Source: JAOSJT01 sp035914695 (lineage in GTDB: Bacteria > Bacteroidota > Ignavibacteria > SZUA-365). From it: DNA of 9,837 nucleotides. Shown here piece by piece: positions 1 through 6,341 of the stretch. The position numbers and the translations under genes are program-made. Within the stretch, counting starts at the first letter, position 1, and every line of letters starts with the position of its first letter. The notes beneath the pieces were generated by a model. The model was not told the DNA's origin. It made no database searches and worked only from the letters and a program-made list of their open reading frames with translations. The DNA lies in NCBI GenBank assembly GCA_035914695.1, contig JAMIQH010000072.1:1-9837 (forward strand), read 5' to 3'.

Positions 1-237
1 CGCCACGGGGATGTACACGAAATAGCGCAGCCGCGGATTGTCGAATTTCAAATGCATGAAAATCCACGCCACCAACCCGGCTTTCGCGAGAGCGATCACT
101 ATGCCCACGACGATGTTGGCCGTGTCGCCGAAGTGAATGGTGGTCACGCCCACCGTCAGCGCGGTGAGAATCAACAGGGCGATGAACACGCGCAAATACG
201 CGCGCTGAATGTCCTTGAACGATGTACCGGATGCCAT
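1..237 (-). CDS. Cytochrome c oxidase subunit IV-like protein, prokaryotic type (partial, C-terminus beyond window)
   Basis: This is a small membrane subunit of the cytochrome oxidase. Seventy-nine codons are visible, from ATG at 237 to the window edge, with no stop reached. The protein has a short polar N-terminus (MASGTSFKDIQRAYLRVF), a hydrophobic helix at about residues 17-34, and a second helix that leads into AKAGLVAWIFMHLKFD. The K-x-x-L-V-x-x-x-F-M-H-L-K-F/Y pattern is typical of the prokaryotic COX4 family (COX4_pro/CtaF/CyoD-like). A GAGGTAAGG stretch just upstream is the likely Shine-Dalgarno, and the gene starts 19 bases after coxC. It is last in the visible operon, as expected for subunit IV. 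Family proteins are about 90-110 residues, so only the last 10-30 should be missing. This subunit is thought to stabilise the complex and has no catalytic residues. Confidence 0.88.
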   Translation of the reverse strand, partial: MASGTSFKDIQRAYLRVFIALLILTALTVGVTTIHFGDTANIVVGIVIALAKAGLVAWIFMHLKFDNPRLRYFVYIPVA

Positions 238-256
238 GCCTTACCTCGCCGCGTGC

Positions 257-844
257 TTAGAAAATCAGATACAGTGTCGGGAAAAGGAAAATCCACACCA
301 GATCCACGAAGTGCCAGTACAAGCCCAGCGCCTCGACGCGATGCGCCTTGGCGGGCGGATACTTGCCGGCCATGGATTTGCCCAGCATCCACACCATCGG
401 AATCAAGCCGCCGATCACATGCATCGCGTGGAAGCCGGTCATGAGGAAATACGACGCGTAAAAGGTGTTCGTCCACGGATAGATGTCGTGCGAGAATTTG
501 CTCGTGTACTCGTAGCTCTTGATGCCGAGAAAGGCGAAGGCGCAGAGTATGGTGATGAACAGGAACAGCCGGAACTTCTTCTCCTCGCCATGCTCCAGCG
601 CGTGATGCGACAGCGCCATGGTGAGACTGCTGCCGATCAGCACGGCGGTGTTGATGGTGGCCACCATCTTGTCGAGCTGATGCGCGCTCGCGGTGAACAC
701 ATCGATGTTCAGATTGCGCAGCACGATGAAGGCCCCGAAAAAGCCGGAGAAAAACATGATCTCGGATGCGAGGAACACCCACATGGCCAGCTTGCCGTGC
801 GGCATGCCGGTGGTGAAATGCGTTTCCGCTGCTACTGTGCTCAT
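257..844 (-). CDS. coxC: Cytochrome c oxidase subunit III (short five-helix form)
   Basis: This encodes subunit III of an aa3-type oxidase in the cytoplasmic membrane, which stabilises subunit I and supports proton uptake. The 195-residue protein has five hydrophobic segments at about 20-42, 62-82, 92-110, 127-150 and 175-194. It therefore lacks the first two helices of the seven-helix mitochondrial form, as is usual in many bacterial enzymes. Family marks include the FLASEIMFFSGFFGAF stretch, where Glu28 should match the carbodiimide-reactive Glu of the bovine subunit, then SHHALEHG, the FYASYFLMTGFHAMHV helix, and the closing YWHFVDLVWIFLFP signature. The start is ATG at 844, two bases after the ctaB stop, with an AAGG Shine-Dalgarno seven bases upstream. 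An open frame continues upstream through ctaB but is only a shadow of that gene. The identity is secure. Confidence 0.96.
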   Translation of the reverse strand: MSTVAAETHFTTGMPHGKLAMWVFLASEIMFFSGFFGAFIVLRNLNIDVFTASAHQLDKMVATINTAVLIGSSLTMALSHHALEHGEEKKFRLFLFITILCAFAFLGIKSYEYTSKFSHDIYPWTNTFYASYFLMTGFHAMHVIGGLIPMVWMLGKSMAGKYPPAKAHRVEALGLYWHFVDLVWIFLFPTLYLIF

Positions 845-846
845 AA

Positions 847-1761
847 CTATGCCTTGTCCAGAAACATCAATGTGAGTAACGCCAGCAAATACAGGTAGGA
901 GGCGAGCAACACCGTCCGCGCATTGCTGTTGCTGCGCTGATACAGAAAGCGCAACGCCATTGCGAGGAAGCCGCCGCCCAGCAGTGTCGCGCCCACGAAA
1001 TACACCACGCCCGTGGCGCCCAGCACCGACAGGAGCAAGCTGAACACCAGCAGCAGCAGCGTGTACGACACCACATGCCGCGCCACCAGCATGCCGCTCT
1101 CGTCCAGTACCGTCAGCATCGGAAATCCCCCGCGCTCGTAATCCTTGCGGTACATCCACGCCAGCGAAAGGAAGTGTGGCATTTGCCAGAGAAAGAGAAT
1201 CATGAACAGCACGCCCGCTTCCATGCCTATCGTGCCCGACACCGTGGCGTAACCACCCAGCGGCGGCAATGCCCCGGGAATGCCGCCCACGAGCGTGGAA
1301 AACTGCGTCACCCGCTTCATCGGTGTGTACACAGCCAGATACAGCACGAAAGTCAACGCGGCGAGTCCCGCCGTCAAGGGCTGCACCACCAGCAGCAACG
1401 CCAATCCCGTGGCCGCCAGCGCGGTGCCGAACCACGCCGCCTGCGCGGGACGCACTTTGCCCGAGGGAATGGGACGGAACATGGTGCGCTTCATCGCACG
1501 ATCGTAGCGGTATTCCATCACGTGATTCAGCACGCAGCTTCCGGCCGACACCAGCGCGGTGCCCAGCATGGTGGCCACAAACATCAGCGCGTAGCTCACG
1601 GTGAAAAAGTCCCGCGGCAAGGCCAACCAGAATCCCGCGGCGGCGCTTACCACCACCATCAGCGTGATGCCGGGCTTGGTGAGTTCGTAGTACGCGGCCA
1701 TGGTGTCGCGCCGTGTCAGCGCTTCGCCCATTGCCACACTTGGCGACTTCAGCTCGCTCAT
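847..1761 (-). CDS. ctaB: Protoheme IX farnesyltransferase (heme O synthase)
   Basis: This UbiA-family membrane prenyltransferase moves a farnesyl group from farnesyl diphosphate to the 2-vinyl group of heme B, giving heme O, the precursor of heme A. The 304-residue protein is full length for the family, with about eight or nine hydrophobic helices. The first polyprenyl-diphosphate site reads NHVMEYRYDRAMKRT (79-93). The family pattern is N-x3-D-x3-D, and here Glu83 stands in for the first Asp while Asp87 is kept. The second conserved loop is WMYRKDYERGGFPML (202-216), and YELTKPGIT (25-33) is the usual start of the first helix. The start is ATG at 1761 within an ATGA overlap with the ctaA stop. 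GGGAGG lies seven bases before it, inside the ctaA coding end, so translation is probably coupled. The COX10/CyoE family assignment is secure. Confidence 0.95.
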   Translation of the reverse strand: MSELKSPSVAMGEALTRRDTMAAYYELTKPGITLMVVVSAAAGFWLALPRDFFTVSYALMFVATMLGTALVSAGSCVLNHVMEYRYDRAMKRTMFRPIPSGKVRPAQAAWFGTALAATGLALLLVVQPLTAGLAALTFVLYLAVYTPMKRVTQFSTLVGGIPGALPPLGGYATVSGTIGMEAGVLFMILFLWQMPHFLSLAWMYRKDYERGGFPMLTVLDESGMLVARHVVSYTLLLLVFSLLLSVLGATGVVYFVGATLLGGGFLAMALRFLYQRSNSNARTVLLASYLYLLALLTLMFLDKA

Positions 1762-2750
1762 GCCCGTGCCTCCCCGATGCTCGGCACGACATCGTTGCGT
1801 GTATCGCTGAAAACGTAGTAGCGGCGCGACCAGGCGTAGAGCAGGAACAGCGTGGCGAAGGTCACCGCGCCCACGGCCACGTGCAGCGTATTCGGCACGA
1901 TGGCTTCGCGCGTCCATATCACCGTGGCGCCCAGCGCGATTTGCAGCACGATGAGCAGCATGGATGCGATGGCGCCCGAGCGCAATCGGCGCAGCTCGCG
2001 GCGGCGCAGGATGCGCACGCCCTGCGTGAACACCATCACCGTAAGCACCACCGCGCCCACGCGGTGCAAAAACTGAATCAGCACGCCGAAGCTGGTGAAT
2101 TCCGGAATGATGCGTCCGTTGTTCAATGGAAAATCCGAGATCGCCATGCCGCTGTACGTATGCCGCGTGAGCGCGCCGAGCAGGATTTGCACGAAAGTGA
2201 ACAGCACGGTGGCCAGCAACAGACGCTGCATACCGGCGTCGATGTCAACGCGCAGCGGCGCGGCGTCGTTGGTCCAGCGCCGCGAGGTGGCGGCGGCCAG
2301 CAACATGGTCATCAGCATGAAGGTTTGCGCCAGCATGGCGTGTCCCACCGACACGGCGATGGGCAGACGCATCAGCACGGTCAGGCCACCCAGCACGCCC
2401 TGCACAATCACCGCCACCAGCGCCACCACGGCCAGCATGCGCAGCCAACGGCGACGGTCGGCCACGAAACTCAATATCAGCACGGCGATGGTGAGTACGC
2501 CGATGCCCGTGGCGATGAGGCGATGTCCGTGCTCGTACACAATGCCGCCGTACCATTTTTCCAATGGATACGTGAACATGTTCTCGCCGTAGGTGGTGGG
2601 CCAATCGGGCACGGACAATCCCGCACCGGCACTGTGCACCAATCCGCCCTTGGCAATCAGCAGCACCGTGCCCACAGCCAGCACCGCGGCCACGCGATGC
2701 AGCCAGACCATGGCGCGCGCGCTTTTCATCTGTTCCACCACGCTGCTCAT
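1758..2750 (-). CDS. ctaA: Heme A synthase (COX15/CtaA family)
   Basis: This integral membrane protein oxidises the C8 methyl of heme O to a formyl group, giving heme A for subunit I. The 330-residue length suits the two-fold symmetric eight-helix family. Conserved parts include GGLVHSAGAGLSVPDWP (35-51), the EHGHR motif with His74 and His76, and histidines at 137 (VGHAMLAQ), 229 (FLHRVGA) and 290 (TLHVAVGA). Several of these match the heme-ligand positions in the two repeats, and the middle loop contains LGALTRHTYSGMAISDFP (191-208). ATG at 2750 overlaps the coxA stop as ATGA. An AAGGAG Shine-Dalgarno eight bases upstream lies inside coxA, suggesting coupled translation. The position next to ctaB, among the structural genes, ties heme A supply to oxidase production. 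No pair of cysteines is seen in the first large loop, unlike the Bacillus-type CtaA. Confidence 0.95.
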   Translation of the reverse strand: MSSVVEQMKSARAMVWLHRVAAVLAVGTVLLIAKGGLVHSAGAGLSVPDWPTTYGENMFTYPLEKWYGGIVYEHGHRLIATGIGVLTIAVLILSFVADRRRWLRMLAVVALVAVIVQGVLGGLTVLMRLPIAVSVGHAMLAQTFMLMTMLLAAATSRRWTNDAAPLRVDIDAGMQRLLLATVLFTFVQILLGALTRHTYSGMAISDFPLNNGRIIPEFTSFGVLIQFLHRVGAVVLTVMVFTQGVRILRRRELRRLRSGAIASMLLIVLQIALGATVIWTREAIVPNTLHVAVGAVTFATLFLLYAWSRRYYVFSDTRNDVVPSIGEARA

Positions 2751-4570
2751 GCCTCGCTCTCCTTCCGTGCGTGGCGCTGCTCATGCTGGCGGCGTTGCTC
2801 GGCGACTTCTTCGGGACTCACGGTCTGCGGCAGATAATCCTGCACGGACTCGGGCGAACTGTACTCGTAGGGACCGCGATACACGCGCAGCGGTGCGTCG
2901 AAATTTCCATGCGGAGGCGGCGACGGCGTCTGCCATTCCAGCGAATTCGCCCGCCAGGGATTGCGCTTCGCTTTTTGACCCTTGAACCAGCTCCAGAAGA
3001 GATTCGCCACGAGAATGAATTGCGCGAAGCCCAGCACGATGGCGTTAATGGTGATGAACTCGTTCATCGGCTGGAAGGGCTTGAGAAAATCGTACACGGT
3101 CGGATCGTAAATGCGCCGCATCATGCCGCCCACGCCCAGTATGTGCATGGGGAAAAACGTGCCGTTGAAGGTGATGAAGGTGATCCAGAAATGCAGCTTG
3201 CCCAGACGCTCGTTGTACATGCGGCCGGTCATTTTCGGGAACCAGTAGTACAGGCCGGCGAACACCGCGAAGAGACTGCCGCCGAACAGCACGTAGTGAA
3301 TATGCCCCACGATGAAGTAGGTGTCGTGAATGAACACGTCCACCGGCGTGGAGGCCATGAAAATGCCGCTCAATCCGCCGATCACGAACATGGACACGAA
3401 GGCCACCGCGTTGAGCATCGGCGTCACGAATTCCATCTTGCCCCGCCACATCGTCCCCAGCCAGTTGAAGGTCTTGATGGCCGACGGCACCGCGATCACC
3501 ATCGTGCTCACCATGAAGGTGGTGCCGAGCAGCGGATTCATGCCCGACTGGAACATGTGATGGCCCCACACGATGATGCCGAGAAAGGCGATGGCGATTA
3601 TGGCAAAGACCATGGCCTTGTAGCCGTACAGCGGCTTGCGCGAAAACGTGGCCAGCACATCCGACACCACGCCCATGCCGGGCAGAATCATGATGTACAC
3701 GGCGGGATGCGAGTAGAACCAGAACAAATGCTGCCACAGCAGCGGCTGTCCGCCACCGGCCGTGCGCGACATGTCCTTGCCCGTCACCACGAGATGCGCC
3801 GGCGTGAAAAAGCTGGTGTGCAGGAAATTGTCCATGAACAGCATGGCCAGCGCGGCGGCCAGCACCGGCGTGCCGATGGTGACGATGATGGCGGTGATGA
3901 ACACGGCCCACACCGTCATCGGCAACTGAAACATGCCCAGACCAGGCGCGCGCATGTTGAGCACGGTGGTGATGTAATTCACCCCGCCGAGAATGGAGGA
4001 GAATCCCGCGAGAAACAACCCGATAATCCACAGCGTCTGTCCCGTGCTGGCGATGGCGCTCAGCGGTGGATAGCCCGTCCAACCCGCGGCGGCCATGCCA
4101 CCCTCCATGAAAAAGCCGCCCATCATCACCAGACCCGAGAGCGGGTACAGCCAGAACGACACCATGTTGAGAAAGGGAATCGCCATGTCGTCCGCGCCAA
4201 TCATCAGGGGAACGGCGAAGTTGCCGAACACGCCCACCAGCAGCGGAATGATCACGGCGAAAATCATGATGGTGCCGTGCATGGTGAGCAGCTGCGCGTA
4301 AAACTCCGCCGTCACCGCGCCGTCCGCATTCACCCAACTCGCGGGCAGCAGCTTGCCGATCAGAGGAATCGGCTGTCCGGGATAGGCCAACTGCCAGCGG
4401 ATGAACAGCGCGAAGGCGCCACCGATGAAGAGAAACACGATCGCCGTCACAAGAAATTGCTTGGCGATCATCTTGTGGTCGGTGGAGAAAATGTATTTCC
4501 GGAGAAACGATTCGCTGTGCGCGTGTGCGCCCGCGTGATCGTGCGATGCCGTATGTGCTGCTGCGTGCAT
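2747..4570 (-). CDS. coxA: Cytochrome c oxidase subunit I, A2-type heme-copper oxidase
   Basis: This is the catalytic subunit, reducing O2 to water at a heme a3-CuB site and pumping protons. The 607-residue protein has about twelve helices and every metal ligand: His98 (TMHG) and His425 for low-spin heme a, His423 for heme a3, and His288, His337 and His338 for CuB, with Tyr292 as the cross-linked tyrosine. The helix VI motif is FYSHPAVYIMILPGMG. The Glu of HPEVY is Ala290 and is preceded by Tyr286-Ser287, the published mark of A2-type oxidases. Asp128 and Asn135 at the D-channel mouth and Lys366 of the K channel are kept. The first 18 residues contain six histidines. The cytoplasmic tail (about 530-607) is charged and Pro-rich. 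The start is ATG at 4570, 14 bases after coxB; the Shine-Dalgarno (GAGACGA) is weak. The stop overlaps ctaA by ATGA. Confidence 0.97.
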   Translation of the reverse strand: MHAAAHTASHDHAGAHAHSESFLRKYIFSTDHKMIAKQFLVTAIVFLFIGGAFALFIRWQLAYPGQPIPLIGKLLPASWVNADGAVTAEFYAQLLTMHGTIMIFAVIIPLLVGVFGNFAVPLMIGADDMAIPFLNMVSFWLYPLSGLVMMGGFFMEGGMAAAGWTGYPPLSAIASTGQTLWIIGLFLAGFSSILGGVNYITTVLNMRAPGLGMFQLPMTVWAVFITAIIVTIGTPVLAAALAMLFMDNFLHTSFFTPAHLVVTGKDMSRTAGGGQPLLWQHLFWFYSHPAVYIMILPGMGVVSDVLATFSRKPLYGYKAMVFAIIAIAFLGIIVWGHHMFQSGMNPLLGTTFMVSTMVIAVPSAIKTFNWLGTMWRGKMEFVTPMLNAVAFVSMFVIGGLSGIFMASTPVDVFIHDTYFIVGHIHYVLFGGSLFAVFAGLYYWFPKMTGRMYNERLGKLHFWITFITFNGTFFPMHILGVGGMMRRIYDPTVYDFLKPFQPMNEFITINAIVLGFAQFILVANLFWSWFKGQKAKRNPWRANSLEWQTPSPPPHGNFDAPLRVYRGPYEYSSPESVQDYLPQTVSPEEVAEQRRQHEQRHARKESEA

Positions 4571-4584
4571 GTCGTCTCGAACGC

Positions 4585-5424
4585 TTATGGAGTTTTCTTG
4601 ACTTCGGTGGAGGTCGGCGCCGGGGACGTGCCGGCCGGAGTCGCGGGAGCCGGAGCCGCCGCGTCCGTAACCGCCGGAGCGGCCGCGGATGCGAGCACGC
4701 CGGCGTATTGCTCGTCCATCCAGGTATCGAATTCCTTCTGCGACTGCACGTTCAGCACGGCGCGCATCAGGTAGTGGCCCGAGCCGCACAATTCGGCGCA
4801 GGCGATTTCGTATTCACCGGTCTTGCGGCTGTCGAACCACACATCCACCCATTGCCCGGGCACCGCGTCCTGTTTGACGCGCATGTTGGGCAGGAAAAAG
4901 CTGTGAATCACGTCCATCGACGACAGCTTGACCACCACGGTTTTGTTCACCGGAATGTGCATGCTGTTGATGGAGGTGAAATCGTCCTTGCCCGCAGGAT
5001 CGGCGGGATCGATGCCGAAGGGATTCGTGGTGCTCATGAGCGCGGCTTCGCGGCGACCGAACACGCCGTCGGACCCGGGATAGCGGAAATGCCACATGTA
5101 CGTCTGCCCCATCACTTCCACGGTGAGATCGGGATTGGGTTTTTTCGAGGCGTACTTGATGTCCTCCCAGATGCCATCGCTGTAGAAGGCGAGAAAAAGG
5201 AAGAGCGCGAACGGCAGCGCCGTCCACGAAAATTCCAGCACGTTGCTGCCGTGGAAATGGTAGGCCTTCTCGCCCTTGCGCTTCCTGCGATACTTGATGA
5301 TGAACAGCAGGTAAATGGCGTTGACGAGCACGAAGATGGCGACGGAGATGTAGTAGATCAGGGAGAACAGATGATCGATACCATCACCGAACGCGGAGAC
5401 GTTTTCCGGTAGCCAATCAAGCAT
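4585..5424 (-). CDS. coxB: Cytochrome c oxidase subunit II with CuA site
   Basis: This subunit accepts electrons from cytochrome c at its outward-facing CuA centre and passes them to heme a in subunit I. The 279-residue protein has two hydrophobic helices, at about 18-43 and 64-82. A cupredoxin domain follows, starting at the aromatic stretch GQTYMWHFRYPG (106-117). CuA ligands are all visible: His174 (DVIHSFFLP), then CAELCGSGHYLM giving Cys209, Glu211, Cys213, His217 and Met220. No cleavable signal peptide is evident. The last ~37 residues form an Ala/Pro/Thr-rich tail with no CXXCH, so the C-terminal cytochrome c domain typical of caa3 enzymes is absent. ATG at 5424 is preferred because GAGGTGG ends seven bases before it; an in-frame TTG at 5430 would be only one base from that site. 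The gene lies 35 bases after the cytochrome c gene. Confidence 0.96.
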   Translation of the reverse strand: MLDWLPENVSAFGDGIDHLFSLIYYISVAIFVLVNAIYLLFIIKYRRKRKGEKAYHFHGSNVLEFSWTALPFALFLFLAFYSDGIWEDIKYASKKPNPDLTVEVMGQTYMWHFRYPGSDGVFGRREAALMSTTNPFGIDPADPAGKDDFTSINSMHIPVNKTVVVKLSSMDVIHSFFLPNMRVKQDAVPGQWVDVWFDSRKTGEYEIACAELCGSGHYLMRAVLNVQSQKEFDTWMDEQYAGVLASAAAPAVTDAAAPAPATPAGTSPAPTSTEVKKTP

Positions 5425-5431
5425 GAGCAAT

Positions 5432-5438
5432 CCACCTC
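5432..5438 (-). promoter_or_regulatory. Shine-Dalgarno site of coxB
   Basis: On the minus strand this reads GAGGTGG, the strongest ribosome-binding site in the operon. Its spacing of seven bases to the ATG at 5424 decides the coxB start over the in-frame TTG six bases upstream. Confidence 0.8.
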
Positions 5439-5459
5439 AGGTGCATGGGATGAACGGGA

Positions 5460-6029
5460 TCAAAGTGCGGGTACGAGTTCCGCTTCGGTGTAGGCGCGCG
5501 TGCGCGTTTTTGTCGCTTCGCGTTCGGCCTTCACCGCTTCAGGCGTCACGGCGGCGGCGGTGTTGCCCCAACTGCTGCGCACGTAGGTCAGCACGTCGGC
5601 GATCTGCTGATCGGAGAGATCGTTTCTCCACGGCTGCATCACACCGTTGTATTTCGTGCCGTTGCGCTCGATGGGGCCCTGGAACCCGTGCAGCACGATA
5701 CGAATGGCCAGACGCTCGTCGCCCGTGGCCAGCGCCGAGCCCGCCAGCGAAGGATACACGCCCGGTATGCCGGTGCCGCCCATCTGATGGCACACGGCGC
5801 ATTTGGCATTGAACACCGCGGCGCCGGGTCCACCCGTGCCCGCGGCGATGGCGCCCACCGCCTCGGCGTCGCCCGCGGGATCGCTCCACTCTGGCGGCGT
5901 CTCGTCGCGCACAAAGGCGTAGCACCCTCCCAACAACACGGCCGGGAGGAGGAGGAGAATCACGGTACGCCGAAGCTTATCTGGACTGGATAAAGAGAAG
6001 CGGAAGAACGCGGATGTGCGTGATGTCAT
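5460..6029 (-). CDS. Lipoprotein monoheme class I cytochrome c, probable electron donor to the oxidase
   Basis: This is a membrane-anchored electron carrier on the outer face of the cytoplasmic membrane. The 189-residue protein begins with a basic stretch and hydrophobic segment (KLRRTVILLLLPAVLLGGC). The LLGGC is a likely lipobox, with Cys36 as the lipidated residue. One heme site is present, CAVCH (77-81), and Met131 in NGVMQPW is the probable sixth ligand. The SLAGS, VLHGFQGPI and ADVLTYVRSSWGN stretches match the cytochrome c domains often fused to subunit II or to dehydrogenases. The start is uncertain: ATG at 6029 has GAGAG eight bases upstream, whereas ATG at 6035 has it only two bases away. 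It is the first gene of the oxidase operon, so donation to CuA is a strong inference, but it could instead take electrons from another complex. Confidence 0.93.
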   Translation of the reverse strand: MTSRTSAFFRFSLSSPDKLRRTVILLLLPAVLLGGCYAFVRDETPPEWSDPAGDAEAVGAIAAGTGGPGAAVFNAKCAVCHQMGGTGIPGVYPSLAGSALATGDERLAIRIVLHGFQGPIERNGTKYNGVMQPWRNDLSDQQIADVLTYVRSSWGNTAAAVTPEAVKAEREATKTRTRAYTEAELVPAL

Positions 6030-6088
6030 TGCCATGGCTCTCGGATTGCCTGGGATGCAGGTACGACGATCAGTGAATTCAATATGGC

Positions 6089-6118
6089 AAGCTACGGAAT
6101 CCCTGAAGCGCTTGTCAA
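6089..6118 (-). promoter_or_regulatory. Sigma70-like promoter of the cytochrome c oxidase operon
   Basis: On the minus strand a perfect -35 box TTGACA (6118-6113) is followed after 18 bases by TAGCTT (6094-6089), a 3-of-6 match to TATAAT. Transcription would start near 6082, giving a leader of about 50 bases before the cytochrome c gene. Directly upstream of the -35 box are runs of A on the minus strand (about 6120-6152) that could act as an UP element. The perfect -35 box, the A tracts and the position make this the likeliest operon promoter; the weak -10 box is the main doubt. Confidence 0.6.
6106..6113. promoter_or_regulatory. Candidate operator, copy 1 (palindrome AAGCGCTT)
   Basis: A perfect 8-base palindrome lies in the spacer and last base of the -35 box of the oxidase promoter. 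The 9-mer GAAGCGCTT recurs at 6222-6230. A dimeric regulator bound here would block polymerase. Even palindromes centred on CG are typical of LacI-family operators, but no regulator gene is visible, so the assignment is inference. Confidence 0.35.
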
Positions 6119-6220
6119 GAGTTTTTTCTTTTTTTGGAGAAAATGTTTTTTTCTCGGACATGCGGGCCGCATTCTCCCGCGTCCCCGCGCCCTGCGCCGG
6201 GGCCCCGCCGGCATTGCCAC

Positions 6221-6232
6221 GGAAGCGCTTCC
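6221..6232. promoter_or_regulatory. Candidate operator, copy 2 (12-base palindrome GGAAGCGCTTCC)
   Basis: This is a perfect 12-base palindrome that shares its core with the copy at 6106-6113; the two centres are 117 bases apart. It lies upstream of the photolyase, about 25 bases before a weak candidate -35 box. Two identical cores in one divergent promoter region suggest a shared dimeric regulator. Chance is possible, given the GC-rich surroundings. Confidence 0.35.
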
Positions 6233-6256
6233 CATGCTTGCGCCTCCCGCGCGGAG

Positions 6257-6284
6257 TTGCCGGGCACCCGCTGCGGGAAATTAT
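6257..6284 (+). promoter_or_regulatory. Weak candidate promoter for the photolyase gene
   Basis: TTGCCG (6257-6262) and AATTAT (6279-6284) are separated by 16 bases, each matching the sigma70 consensus in four of six positions. The start codon would lie about 50 bases beyond the transcription start. It is the only plausible pair I see on the plus strand between the A/T block and the gene. The match is weak and the short spacer is not ideal. Confidence 0.25.
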
Positions 6285-6341
6285 CTCCGTGTTCGCGGTG
6301 TTGTCGGAGGCGGTACTGTTCCGAAGCCGAGGATTGCACGC

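Larger units (their letters stand above)
6036..6341. other. Divergent intergenic control region between the oxidase operon and the photolyase
   Basis: This stretch of roughly 300 bases separates two divergent genes and contains no gene I can support. From left to right it holds a short 5' leader of the cytochrome operon, its promoter, an A/T-tract block with a GAGAAAA/TTTTCTC dyad at 6137-6155, a very GC-rich block around 6160-6270 including GGGGCCCC, and the photolyase leader. A frame in line with the photolyase stays open across it from 6084, but its product is Arg/Pro-rich and unlike any photolyase N-terminus. Confidence 0.75.

Noticed and set aside
845..1792. Upstream part of the long minus-strand frame that ends in coxC
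   Set aside because: This part is an alternate-frame reading of ctaB with no membrane-protein pattern. Subunit III begins cleanly at 844.
2771..4774. A 667-codon open frame on the plus strand opposite coxA
   Set aside because: It lies fully antisense to a clear oxidase gene and its product is His/Glu/Arg-rich with no helices or motifs. Long antisense frames are expected in GC-rich genes with strong codon bias.
6137..6155. GAGAAAA/TTTTCTC hairpin beside T runs, considered as an intrinsic terminator
   Set aside because: Both flanking genes are transcribed away from it, and the stem is A/T-rich and weak. A/T-tract promoter context is the better explanation.
6084..6341. An 86-codon in-frame extension of the photolyase upstream
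   Set aside because: It would add an Arg/Pro-rich stretch overlapping the oxidase promoter on the other strand. The ATG at 6342 has GAGGA at good spacing and gives the standard photolyase N-terminus.
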